This document shows, in pieces, positions 1 through 6,611 of a DNA stretch of 12,644 nucleotides. Under the pieces are notes generated by a model. The model was given only the letters and a program-made list of their open reading frames with translations, was not told the DNA's origin and searched no databases. Numbering within the stretch: the stretch's first letter is position 1; each line of letters opens with the position of its first letter. A program made the translations under genes and the position numbers. This DNA is from Oxalobacteraceae bacterium (GTDB taxonomy: Bacteria > Pseudomonadota > Gammaproteobacteria > Burkholderiales > Burkholderiaceae_D), in the NCBI GenBank assembly GCA_003537575.1, contig DPRS01000003.1:1-12644 (forward strand). Direction: 5' to 3'.

Positions 1-401
1 GCGCCCAGGGCCGATTCGCGGATGGCGCGGCGCTCGACCTGGGTCGAGCCGCAAGGCACGCAGATGATGATGCGCGGCGACGGCTTGAACAGCTTGGAAT
101 CGTGCACCATGCGGATGAACTGCTTGAGCATCTGCTCGGTGACTGTGAAGTCGGCGATCACGCCATCCTTCATCGGGCGGATCGCCTCGATATTGCCCGG
201 CACCTTGCCGAGCATTTGCTTGGCTTCCTTGCCGACCGCCTGGATGGTTTTCTTGCCGTTCGGGCCACCTTGCTGGCGGATTGCCACCACCGAGGGCTCG
301 TCCAGCACGATGCCCATGTTACGCACGTAGATCAGCGTATTGGCCGTACCCAGGTCGATCGCCAGGTCGTTCGAAAAGTAGCCGCGTAAAAATCCAAACA
401 T
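1..401 (-). CDS. mreB: Rod-shape-determining protein MreB (N-terminal part, cut by window edge)
   Basis: Bacterial actin homologue that forms ATP-dependent filaments under the inner membrane and positions the elongation-phase cell-wall synthesis machinery. Only the first 133 residues lie in the window; the frame runs off the left edge with no stop. The N-terminus MFGFLRGYF is the amphipathic membrane-binding start typical of MreB. The phosphate-1 loop DLGTANT lies at residues 16-22, followed by NMGIVLDEPSVVAI, the KKTIQAVGKEAKQMLG segment, an IRPMKDGVIADF stretch and IIICVPCGSTQVERRA. All are canonical family blocks. The ATG at 401 is preceded by AGGG (409-412 on the plus strand) seven nucleotides away. 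The gene is divergent from gatCAB, as is common in Burkholderiales, where mreC and mreD normally follow (they would lie outside this window). Identity is very secure; the C-terminal half cannot be assessed. Confidence 0.97.
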   Translation of the reverse strand, partial: MFGFLRGYFSNDLAIDLGTANTLIYVRNMGIVLDEPSVVAIRQQGGPNGKKTIQAVGKEAKQMLGKVPGNIEAIRPMKDGVIADFTVTEQMLKQFIRMVHDSKLFKPSPRIIICVPCGSTQVERRAIRESALG

Positions 402-415
402 GTATTCGCCCTGTT

Positions 416-432
416 GCGCATGCAAAATGCGC
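416..432 (-). promoter_or_regulatory. Hairpin in the mreB leader
   Basis: GCGCAT and ATGCGC form a perfect 6-bp inverted repeat around a 5-nt loop. In the mreB transcript it lies only three nucleotides upstream of the AGGG ribosome-binding sequence. It has no U-tract, so it is not a terminator. A role in translation or mRNA stability is inference from position only. Confidence 0.4.
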
Positions 433-464
433 TTAACAAATAAAAAACAAATCAATAATTTTGG

Positions 465-593
465 GGACAGAGTTAAGCGTAGCGGTACTCTGTCCTCAAC
501 CGAATATAACTGGACAGGTTTTCAAGCGCAGCGGCACTCTGTCCTCAACTGACCATAACTGGACAGATTTTCAAGCGCAGCGGCAATCTGTCC
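465..593. repeat. Three tandem copies of a palindromic (REP/MITE-like) element
   Basis: Three hairpin units lie at 465-495, 512-544 and 561-593, spaced 47 and 49 bp start to start. Each opens with GGACAG and closes with CTGTCC. Copy 1 has a 9-bp stem GGACAGAGT/ACTCTGTCC and copy 3 has GGACAGATT/AATCTGTCC, so the stem has changed on both sides while keeping pairing. Copy 2 pairs 6 bp plus a wobble. Loops share the core AAGCGYAGCGG. The two 16-nt linkers (496-511 and 545-560) match at 13 positions. From memory, GGGGACAGA-type palindromes recur in betaproteobacterial genomes, sometimes near REP-associated transposases; that link is not testable here, and no transposase is present. Confidence 0.85.
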
Positions 594-814
594 CGCTCAA
601 CCCGCCATCTGCCCGGCCTCTGCGGCGCAAGCAGCGCCAGCCAAGTAATAGCCCGACATTCTACCTTATAATCTGCCTTGGATTAGCGCGTGGAAAAACC
701 AAAAATGTGCAGGGAATGCGCCGTTTTGGCAAGTTTTTTGCAGGATTACCACGCTTTTTGCTTTTTTAAAAATGGCCTTCCAAGGCTACACCAGGCTTAC
801 TTTATCTTCCGACC

Positions 815-1117
815 ATGTCACTCGAATTCTCTGACGTAAAACGCCTCGCCAAGCTGGCGCAGCTGGAACTGACCGACGACCAGGCGCATGCCACCCTGGA
901 CAAGCTCAATGGCATCTTTTCCCTGGTTGAACAGATGAAAGCAGTCGATACCACCGGCGTCGAACCGCTCAGCCACCCGATCGCCGCCTTCCAGGCCGAC
1001 CTGGCGCTGCGCCTGCGCGAGGATGCCGTCACCGAGCCTAACCGCCGCGACGATTACCAGCAGGTTGCCCCGGCCACCCAGGATGGCCTGTACCTGGTGC
1101 CCAAGGTAATCGAATAA
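815..1117 (+). CDS. gatC: Asp-tRNA(Asn)/Glu-tRNA(Gln) amidotransferase subunit C
   Basis: Small non-catalytic subunit that wraps around GatA and GatB and stabilises the heterotrimeric amidotransferase in the cytoplasm. The 100-residue product has the normal GatC length. It shows the helical N-terminal half (VKRLAKLAQLELTDDQ, then LDKLNGIFSLVEQMKAVDT), the family-typical GVEPLSHP segment at about residues 49-56, and the closing LRLREDAV...DGLYLVPKVIE. The ATG at 815 gives the standard N-terminus; a good Shine-Dalgarno sequence is not visible before it. It is the first gene of gatC-gatA-gatB, with 31 nt to gatA. Transcription probably starts in the region upstream that holds the repeat array. 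Identity is secure from both sequence and gene order. Confidence 0.96.
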   Translation: MSLEFSDVKRLAKLAQLELTDDQAHATLDKLNGIFSLVEQMKAVDTTGVEPLSHPIAAFQADLALRLREDAVTEPNRRDDYQQVAPATQDGLYLVPKVIE

Positions 1118-1148
1118 GCCAGCCGCCACCGCCTACCGACAGAATCCC

Positions 1149-2609
1149 ATGCATACCAAGACCATCAAACAACTCTCGGCGCTGTTGCAATCCCGCGAGA
1201 TTTCAGCCAGCGAACTGGCCAGCCTGTACCTGGCGCGTATTAAACAAAGCGACCTGAACGCCTACCTGGATGTCAACGAAGAATTGACGCTGCAGCAAGC
1301 CAGGACCGCAGACGAGCGCCTGGCATCCGGCACCGCCACCGCGCTGACCGGTATCCCTATCGCTCACAAGGATATTTTCGTCACGCGCGGCTGGCGCTCG
1401 ACGGCCGGCTCGAAAATGCTGGAAAACTACGTCAGCCCCTTCGACGCCACCGTGGTCGAGCGCTTCAACGTCGCCGGCACGGTCACCCTGGGCAAGCTCA
1501 ACTGCGACGAATTCGCCATGGGCTCGTCGAATGAAAATTCCTACTTCGGCCTGGTGAAGAACCCCTGGGACAAGGCCGCCATTCCCGGCGGCTCCTCGGG
1601 CGGTTCGGCGGCGGCCGTTGCGGCCCGGCTGGCGCCCGGTGCCACTGCCACTGACACCGGCGGCTCGATCCGCCAACCGGCGGCGATGTGCGGCGTCACC
1701 GGCATCAAGCCAACCTATGGCCGCGTCTCGCGCTTCGGCATGATCGCCTTCGCTTCCTCGCTCGACCAGGGCGGCCCGATGGCGCAGACCGCCGAGGATT
1801 GCGGCCTGCTGCTGAACGCCATGACCGGCTTCGACGAGCGCGATTCGACCAGCATCGAGCGCCCGGCGGAAAATTTCACCCGCGACCTGGACAAGCCGCT
1901 GACGGGTCTCAGGATCGGCGTGCCGCGCGAATATTTCAGTGCCGGCCTGGCTGCCGATGTCGAGGCAGCGGTGCGGACCGCCTTGAAGGAATACGAAAAG
2001 CTGGGCGCCACCCTGGTGGATATCAGCCTGCCGAAGACCGAACTGTCGATCCCGGTCTATTACGTGATCGCCCCGGCGGAAGCATCAAGCAACCTGTCGC
2101 GTTTCGACGGCGTGCGCTACGGCCACCGCGCCAAAGACTACAAGGACCTCGCCGACATGTATTGCAAGACCCGCGCCGAAGGTTTCGGCGACGAGGTCAA
2201 GCGCCGCATCCTGGTGGGCGCCTACGTGCTGTCGCACGGCTATTACGATGCCTACTACCTGCAGGCACAAAAGATCCGCCGCCTGATCGCGCAGGATTTC
2301 CAGAATGCCTTCCAGTCCTGCGACGTCATCATGGGGCCGGTGGCGCCCACCGTCGCCTGGGACCTGGGCGCGAAAGCCGACGACCCGGTGGCCAACTACC
2401 TGGCCGATATCTTCACGCTGTCGACCAGTCTGGCCGGCTTGCCCGGCATGTCGATTCCCTGTGGTTTTGGCCAGGGCGACAAGAATGGCAAGCGCCCGGT
2501 CGGCCTGCAACTCATCGGCAATTACTTTAATGAAGCCAAACTGCTGAATGTCGCGCACCAGTACCAGCTGGCGACCGACTGGCATGCACGCAAGCCGGAT
2601 GGCGTCTAA
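1149..2609 (+). CDS. gatA: Asp-tRNA(Asn)/Glu-tRNA(Gln) amidotransferase subunit A (glutaminase)
   Basis: Amidase-signature enzyme that hydrolyses glutamine and passes ammonia through a tunnel to GatB for transamidation of Glu-tRNA(Gln) and/or Asp-tRNA(Asn). The 486-residue product matches the family length. The Ser-cisSer-Lys triad is intact: Lys74 in IAHKD, Ser149 in PGGSSGGSA and Ser173 in DTGGSIRQPA. All three sit exactly five residues before the Staphylococcus aureus triad (79/154/178), as I recall it. The segment GVTGIKPTYGRVSRFGM follows as expected, and the C-terminal half contains PAEASSNLSRFDGVRYG and a late GLPGMSIPCGF block. It is the middle gene of the operon, 31 nt after gatC and 39 nt before gatB. 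No truncation or missing catalytic residue is seen. The start before MHTKTIKQLS lacks a strong ribosome-binding site. Confidence 0.98.
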   Translation: MHTKTIKQLSALLQSREISASELASLYLARIKQSDLNAYLDVNEELTLQQARTADERLASGTATALTGIPIAHKDIFVTRGWRSTAGSKMLENYVSPFDATVVERFNVAGTVTLGKLNCDEFAMGSSNENSYFGLVKNPWDKAAIPGGSSGGSAAAVAARLAPGATATDTGGSIRQPAAMCGVTGIKPTYGRVSRFGMIAFASSLDQGGPMAQTAEDCGLLLNAMTGFDERDSTSIERPAENFTRDLDKPLTGLRIGVPREYFSAGLAADVEAAVRTALKEYEKLGATLVDISLPKTELSIPVYYVIAPAEASSNLSRFDGVRYGHRAKDYKDLADMYCKTRAEGFGDEVKRRILVGAYVLSHGYYDAYYLQAQKIRRLIAQDFQNAFQSCDVIMGPVAPTVAWDLGAKADDPVANYLADIFTLSTSLAGLPGMSIPCGFGQGDKNGKRPVGLQLIGNYFNEAKLLNVAHQYQLATDWHARKPDGV

Positions 2610-2648
2610 ACGCCAGAGCAGACAAATCGGATACAGCGAGGAATAGAT

Positions 2649-4109
2649 ATGCAGTGGGAAGTCGTGATCGGGATGGAAACGCATGCGCAGTTGACCACCC
2701 GGAGCAAAATTTTCAGCGGCGCGCCGATCGCCTTCGGCGCTGAACCCAATACTCAGGCCTGCCCGGTGGACCTGGCCTTGCCGGGCGTGCTGCCGGTGAT
2801 GAACAAGGGCGCGGTGGAGCGCGCCATCCAGTTCGGCCTGGCGGTGGGTGCCACCATCGCGCCGCAATCGGTGTTTGCGCGCAAAAACTACTTTTACCCG
2901 GACCTGCCCAAGGGCTACCAGATCAGCCAGTATGAAATCCCGGTGGTCCAGGGCGGCACCGTAGCCTTCGTGCTGGAAAAGGATGGCAAGGCGGAACTGA
3001 GGAGCGTGCAACTCACGCGCGCGCACCTCGAAGAAGACGCCGGCAAGTCGCTGCACGAGGATTACCACGGCATGACCGGCATCGATCTGAACCGCGCCGG
3101 CACGCCGCTGCTGGAAATCGTTACCGAACCGGACATGCGCAGCGCCGCCGAAGCGGTCGCCTATGCCAAGGCCCTGCATGCGCTGGTTGTATGGTTGGGT
3201 GTTTGCGACGGCAACATGCAGGAAGGCTCGTTCCGCTGCGACGCCAACGTCTCGGTGCGTCCGGTGGGCCAGAAGGAATTCGGCACGCGCTGCGAAATCA
3301 AGAACCTCAACTCCTTCCGCTTCCTGGAAGAAGCCATCAATTACGAAGTGCGGCGCCAGATCGAGCTGATCGAGGATGGCGGCCGCGTGGTGCAGGAAAC
3401 CCGCCTGTACGATCCGGACAGGAAGGAAACGCGCTCCATGCGCAGCAAGGAAGATGCGCAGGATTATCGCTACTTCCCCGACCCCGACCTGCCGCCGCTG
3501 GTAATCGCCCAGGACTGGATCGAGCGCGTCAAAGCCGCCATGCCGGAACTGCCGGGCGCCATGCGCGAGCGCTTCGTCAAGGATTACGCCCTGCCCGAGT
3601 ATGACGCCGCCGTGCTGACGCAATCCAAGGCCATGGCAGCATACCTCGAAGCGGTGGTGGCGAAGGCGGGCAAAGAGCAGGCCAAGCCGGCGGCCAACTG
3701 GCTGATGGGCGATGTCTCCTCCACCCTGAACCGCGAAGGCGTCGATATCGCCGACTCGCCGGTGAAGGCGGAGCAACTGGCCTTGCTGCTGCAACGCATC
3801 GCCGACGGCACCATTTCCAACAAGATTGCCAAGGAAATTTTCGCAGCGATGTGGGAAACGCCTTCGGACGATCCCGCGGCAGCCGACGCGATTATCGAAG
3901 CCAAGGGCCTGAAGCAGATTTCGGATACCGGCGCGCTGGAAAAGATCGTCGATGAAGTGCTGGCAGCCAATGCCAAGTCGGTGGAGGAATTTAGGGCGGG
4001 CAAGGAAAAGGCCTTCAATGCGCTGATCGGCCAGGCCATGAAAGCCTCGCGCGGCAAAGCCAATCCGGCGCAGCTGACGGAATTGCTGAAGAAGAAGCTG
4101 ACTGCCTGA
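2649..4109 (+). CDS. gatB: Asp-tRNA(Asn)/Glu-tRNA(Gln) amidotransferase subunit B
   Basis: Kinase-transamidase subunit that binds the misacylated tRNA, activates the side-chain carboxylate with ATP and transfers ammonia supplied by GatA. The 486-residue product opens with WEVVIGMETHAQL. It carries the family signature DLNRAGTPLLEIVTEPD (residues 146-162), RAHLEEDAGK (124-133), EGSFRCDANVSVR (192-204) and GTRCEIKNLNSF (212-223). The C-terminal part (about 340-486) is the helical tail with the YqeY-like tRNA-binding domain, including NKIAKEIFAAMW and the final MKASRGKANPAQLTELLKKKL. GAGGA at 2638-2642, six nucleotides upstream, supports the ATG. It is the last gene of the operon; a hairpin terminator follows at 4200-4230. 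An open frame of about 700 codons on the opposite strand is a codon-bias shadow. Confidence 0.98.
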   Translation: MQWEVVIGMETHAQLTTRSKIFSGAPIAFGAEPNTQACPVDLALPGVLPVMNKGAVERAIQFGLAVGATIAPQSVFARKNYFYPDLPKGYQISQYEIPVVQGGTVAFVLEKDGKAELRSVQLTRAHLEEDAGKSLHEDYHGMTGIDLNRAGTPLLEIVTEPDMRSAAEAVAYAKALHALVVWLGVCDGNMQEGSFRCDANVSVRPVGQKEFGTRCEIKNLNSFRFLEEAINYEVRRQIELIEDGGRVVQETRLYDPDRKETRSMRSKEDAQDYRYFPDPDLPPLVIAQDWIERVKAAMPELPGAMRERFVKDYALPEYDAAVLTQSKAMAAYLEAVVAKAGKEQAKPAANWLMGDVSSTLNREGVDIADSPVKAEQLALLLQRIADGTISNKIAKEIFAAMWETPSDDPAAADAIIEAKGLKQISDTGALEKIVDEVLAANAKSVEEFRAGKEKAFNALIGQAMKASRGKANPAQLTELLKKKLTA

Positions 4110-4199
4110 TCGGCCGCTCGAACACGGCTTGATCGCCGCCTTGCGCAAACAGGGCGGCAATCCCGTACCGAAGAGGAAAGGAAGCGCGGGTTTGCCATA

Positions 4200-4230
4200 A
4201 AAAAAGCGGAGCGCCATGCTCCGCTTTTTT
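4200..4230. terminator. Bidirectional rho-independent terminator
   Basis: A perfect 13-bp inverted repeat, AAAAAAGCGGAGC and GCTCCGCTTTTTT, surrounds the 5-nt loop GCCAT. Read on plus it ends in a T-run after the GC stem, closing gatCAB; read on minus the A-run becomes the U-tract, closing the DUF4124 transcript. The convergent gene layout agrees with a shared terminator. Confidence 0.93.
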
Positions 4231-4251
4231 ACGTCCGGATGAACTCCGCGT

Positions 4252-4884
4252 TTACTTCACTTCCATTCTGGCCGTCGTCGCTCCCGACAACTCCCTGAAC
4301 CGCCTGACCGCCTGGTCGAACCTGGCGTTGATGCGGCCCACCTCGTCCTTGCGCTCGCCAATCAGCTTCTTGCTGTCGACGATCTCCTGATTGAGATCGT
4401 CGATCTTGCGCTGCAAATTGGCAGGTACTTTGCCCTTGGGCTGGGCAGCGGCTTCAGTGCGAGCCTGCGCCAGGTTTTTTTCCGAGATGACCATCGAAAC
4501 TTCCTCGCGCTTGATCTGGTCATGCACCGGCTCCAGCGAGCGCTTGCGCGCCACCTCGATATCGGCTTCCTTGCCGTAGCGCGCCAGCAGCGCGCGGTCT
4601 TGCCGCTTTTGCTCATCCGCCGCTGCGACGGCCGCCTTGCGCTTGTCATCCTCGATCTGCTTCTGGCGTTTCTCTTCCTCGGTCAAGGGCGGCGCGATTT
4701 CGCGCGCGGTCAAGCCATTCTTGCCCAGCACCCGCACCTTGCGATCCTGGCATTCGGGAATCGGCCGGTCGGAGGTCAGGGTCTTGCCGCTGGCATCCTT
4801 GCAAATGAAAATTTCCGCCTGCGCCAGTACCGGCACGCACGCCAACACAAACAATCCAAGCAGTTTCTTGATGCCGTTTTGCAT
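4252..4884 (-). CDS. DUF4124 domain-containing exported protein
   Basis: Function unknown; 210 residues. Residues 1-23 look like a Sec signal peptide: KK at 6-7, hydrophobic LLGLFVLACVPVLA, and a likely cut after AQA23. The cysteine at 16 makes a lipoprotein possible, but the lipobox VLAC is poor. Residues 24-45 (EIFICKDASGKTLTSDRPIPEC) resemble the N-terminal core of DUF4124, with cysteines 28 and 45 that could pair in the periplasm. From about residue 68 to the end the protein is rich in Glu, Lys, Arg, Gln and Ala and is probably helical or coiled-coil (EEEKRQKQIEDDKRK; NLQRKIDDLNQEIVDSKK). GGGGAG lies four nucleotides before the ATG. It is 78 bp downstream of pyrE on the same strand with no clear terminator between, so co-transcription is possible. 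Confidence 0.85.
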   Translation of the reverse strand: MQNGIKKLLGLFVLACVPVLAQAEIFICKDASGKTLTSDRPIPECQDRKVRVLGKNGLTAREIAPPLTEEEKRQKQIEDDKRKAAVAAADEQKRQDRALLARYGKEADIEVARKRSLEPVHDQIKREEVSMVISEKNLAQARTEAAAQPKGKVPANLQRKIDDLNQEIVDSKKLIGERKDEVGRINARFDQAVRRFRELSGATTARMEVK

Positions 4885-4962
4885 TGCACTCCCCTGTAGA
4901 ATGACTAATTTTGCAACAACGCGCCCGGCCCGAGGTTAAACAATTGTTAAATTCCCGGCTCT

Positions 4963-5628
4963 TTATTCCACTCCGTAGCGCTGACGATACGCGGCGATCG
5001 CCTCCCTGTATTGCGCCAGTTGCGGGTCGGCGCCGGCGCCCGAGATATATTCCATCAAGTCAGCCAGGTTGCCGATCGAAACCACCGGCATGCCGTACAA
5101 GCGGCTGACATCCTGCACCGCCGAATGCGGCGACAAGGCGTCATCCTTGCCCGCGCGCTCCATGCGGTCCAGCGCGATCAGCACGGCGCAAGGCGTGGCG
5201 CCGGCGGCGCGGATCATTTCCACCGATTCGCGCACCGAGGTGCCGGCCGAAATCACGTCGTCGATAATGACCACCCGGCCCTGCAATGGCGCGCCGACGA
5301 TGGTGCCGCCTTCGCCATGGTCCTTGGCTTCCTTGCGATTGAAGGCGAACGGCACGTTACGCCCCTTGGCTGCCAGGGCGACCGCCGTGGCCGAGGCCAG
5401 CGTGATTCCCTTGTAGGCGGGCCCGAACAGCATGTCGAATTCCACGCCCGAATCCAGCAAGGTCTGCGCGTAGAAATCGGCCAGTTTTCCCAGGTTGGCG
5501 CCATCGTTGAACAACCCGGCGTTGAAAAAATACGGCGACGTGCGCCCGGCCTTGGTGACGAATTCGCCAAAGCGCAGGACACCCGCGGAAACTGCAAACT
5601 CGATAAATTGCTGACGTAAATTGTTCAA
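4963..5628 (-). CDS. pyrE: Orotate phosphoribosyltransferase, TTG start preferred
   Basis: Joins orotate and PRPP to give OMP, the fifth step of cytoplasmic de novo pyrimidine synthesis. Numbered from the TTG at 5628, the product has 221 residues, close to the usual length. It shows KAGRTSPYFFNAG (26-38), the GPAYKGI block (69-75), the flexible catalytic loop FNRKEAKDHGEGG (96-108) and the PRPP-binding motif VVIIDDVISAGTS (119-131). An in-frame ATG exists at 5700 (245 residues). However, the extra 24 residues do not resemble the family start, no Shine-Dalgarno precedes that ATG, and GAGG stands five nucleotides before the TTG. The resulting N-terminus, (M)NNLRQQFIEFAV, is the expected one. 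It is divergent from xthA and possibly co-transcribed with the DUF4124 gene. Confidence 0.95.
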   Translation of the reverse strand: MNNLRQQFIEFAVSAGVLRFGEFVTKAGRTSPYFFNAGLFNDGANLGKLADFYAQTLLDSGVEFDMLFGPAYKGITLASATAVALAAKGRNVPFAFNRKEAKDHGEGGTIVGAPLQGRVVIIDDVISAGTSVRESVEMIRAAGATPCAVLIALDRMERAGKDDALSPHSAVQDVSRLYGMPVVSIGNLADLMEYISGAGADPQLAQYREAIAAYRQRYGVE

Positions 5629-5633
5629 AATAG

Positions 5634-5637
5634 CCTC
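5634..5637 (-). promoter_or_regulatory. Ribosome-binding site deciding the pyrE TTG start
   Basis: GAGG on the minus strand lies five nucleotides from the TTG at 5628-5626. It is the only good Shine-Dalgarno match near the 5' end of the pyrE frame, which argues for TTG over the upstream ATG at 5700. Confidence 0.75.
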
Positions 5638-5811
5638 GATACGCTGTGAAGTGACGAATTCTGTCGGTTTCTCCGCGCCTTTTGCGCGGCACAGCGGCAT
5701 TGTAAATGGATATACCGGCTTGATGCAGTGACAAATGCAAAGGCCATGCCTACGGCAAATTGTTGGGATCGGTTATGCTGTGGCCTCTTTGTTTCGCAAG
5801 CCCGTTTTATG
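5638..5811. promoter_or_regulatory. pyrE–xthA divergent promoter region
   Basis: If pyrE starts at TTG, about 180 bp separate the two divergent genes and must carry both promoters. On the pyrE side the leader can form a hairpin, CCGCGC and GCGCGG around a short A-rich loop, centred near 5683; no U-tract follows. On the xthA side TATGCT at 5774-5779 is a possible -10 without a clear -35. No firm promoter or operator could be assigned. Confidence 0.4.
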
Positions 5812-6597
5812 ATGAAAATTATCTCCGCCAACCTGAACGGCATCCGTTCCGCCGCCAAAAAGGGCTTTTTCGAATGGATGGCGGCGCAGCAGGCCGATTT
5901 TGTCTGCGTACAGGAATTGAAGGCGCAAGCCGCCGACATGACCGAGGACTTCCTGACGCCGCCGGGCTACCTGGGTTATTTCCACTATGCCGAGAAAAAA
6001 GGCTATTCCGGCACCGGCGTGTATTGCCGCACGCAGCCGGATGCCGTGATCACCGGCTTCGGCAATGCCGAATTCGATGCCGAAGGACGCTACGTGCAAT
6101 GCGATTTCGGCAACCTGTCGGTAGTGTCGGTGTATTGCCCGTCCGGCTCCTCCAGCCCTGAACGGCAGGAGGCAAAGTTCCGGTTCATGGAAGTCTTCCT
6201 GCCGCACCTGGCGGCATTGCGCGCCTGCGGGCGCGAAGTGGTGATTTGCGGCGACTGGAATATCGCGCACAAGGAAATCGACCTGAAGAACTGGAAAAGC
6301 AACCAGAAGAATTCCGGCTTCCTGCCGGAAGAGCGCGCCTGGCTGTCGCGCGTGTTCGACGAGGTGGGCCTGGTCGACGCCTACCGCGTCTTGCATCCGG
6401 ACGCCACCGGCGACGCCTACACCTGGTGGAGCAATCGCGGCCAGGCCTGGGCCAAGAATGTCGGCTGGCGCATCGATTACCACGTGGCAACCCAAAACAT
6501 CGCCGCCACCGCCCGGCAAGCCGCCATTTACAAGGCGGAACGCTTCAGCGACCATGCGCCGCTGACGCTCGATTACGATTGGCCCCTGCAAGCCTGA
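5812..6597 (+). CDS. xthA: Exodeoxyribonuclease III (AP endonuclease, EEP family)
   Basis: Cuts DNA at abasic sites and removes 3'-blocking groups in base excision repair. The 261-residue product, counted from the second of two adjacent ATGs (5809 and 5812), starts MKIISANLNGIRSA as expected. The active site of the endonuclease/exonuclease/phosphatase fold is complete: Asn8, Glu35 in VCVQELK, Tyr108 in SVYCP, Asp148 and Asn150 in CGDWNIAH, Asp222 in GWRIDYH, and Asp247-His248 in FSDHAPL. No good Shine-Dalgarno sequence precedes either ATG; the frame stays open further upstream to 5728, but that stretch is not family-like. The next gene, a diguanylate cyclase, begins 14 nt after the stop, so the two are probably co-transcribed. 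Identity is secure; which of the several Xth-type paralogues of this lineage it is cannot be told here. Confidence 0.96.
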   Translation: MKIISANLNGIRSAAKKGFFEWMAAQQADFVCVQELKAQAADMTEDFLTPPGYLGYFHYAEKKGYSGTGVYCRTQPDAVITGFGNAEFDAEGRYVQCDFGNLSVVSVYCPSGSSSPERQEAKFRFMEVFLPHLAALRACGREVVICGDWNIAHKEIDLKNWKSNQKNSGFLPEERAWLSRVFDEVGLVDAYRVLHPDATGDAYTWWSNRGQAWAKNVGWRIDYHVATQNIAATARQAAIYKAERFSDHAPLTLDYDWPLQA

Positions 6598-6611
6598 TTC
6601 TGCGAATTCAC

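Larger units (their letters stand above)
402..814. other. mreB–gatC divergent intergenic region (413 bp)
   Basis: No credible gene lies here. From left to right it holds the mreB ribosome-binding site and a leader hairpin (416-432), an AT-rich stretch (433-462), a three-copy palindromic repeat (465-593), a small GC-rich inverted repeat (624-638: GGCGC, AAGCA, GCGCC), a perfect TATAAT at 667-672 without a good -35 partner, and T-rich sequence (724-770). A GCCTT/AAGGC dyad (775-786) sits just before gatC. Both mreB and gatC must be transcribed from this region, but no sigma-70 promoter could be assigned firmly on either strand. Confidence 0.7.

Noticed and set aside
465..593. CRISPR-like array
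   Set aside because: The intervals between units are near-identical to each other instead of unique spacers, there are only three units, each unit is a full palindrome, and no cas genes are present.
667..672. Perfect TATAAT as the gatC promoter
   Set aside because: No acceptable -35 lies 16-18 bp upstream on plus, and the minus-strand reading is equally weak, so it is mentioned but not called.
461..769. 102-codon plus-strand frame through the palindromic array
   Set aside because: The first half is the repeat itself translated, the composition is unlike a protein gene, and there is no ribosome-binding site.
2085..4217. Open frame of 710 codons on the minus strand opposite gatB and the end of gatA
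   Set aside because: Its product is rich in Arg, His, Gly and Gln with no family motifs, and it lies wholly against two well-conserved genes. Long antisense frames are expected with this codon bias.
6246..6611. N-terminal extension of the diguanylate cyclase frame inside xthA
   Set aside because: The extension overlaps xthA entirely and is not globin-like; the ATG at 6612 begins the sensor domain properly.
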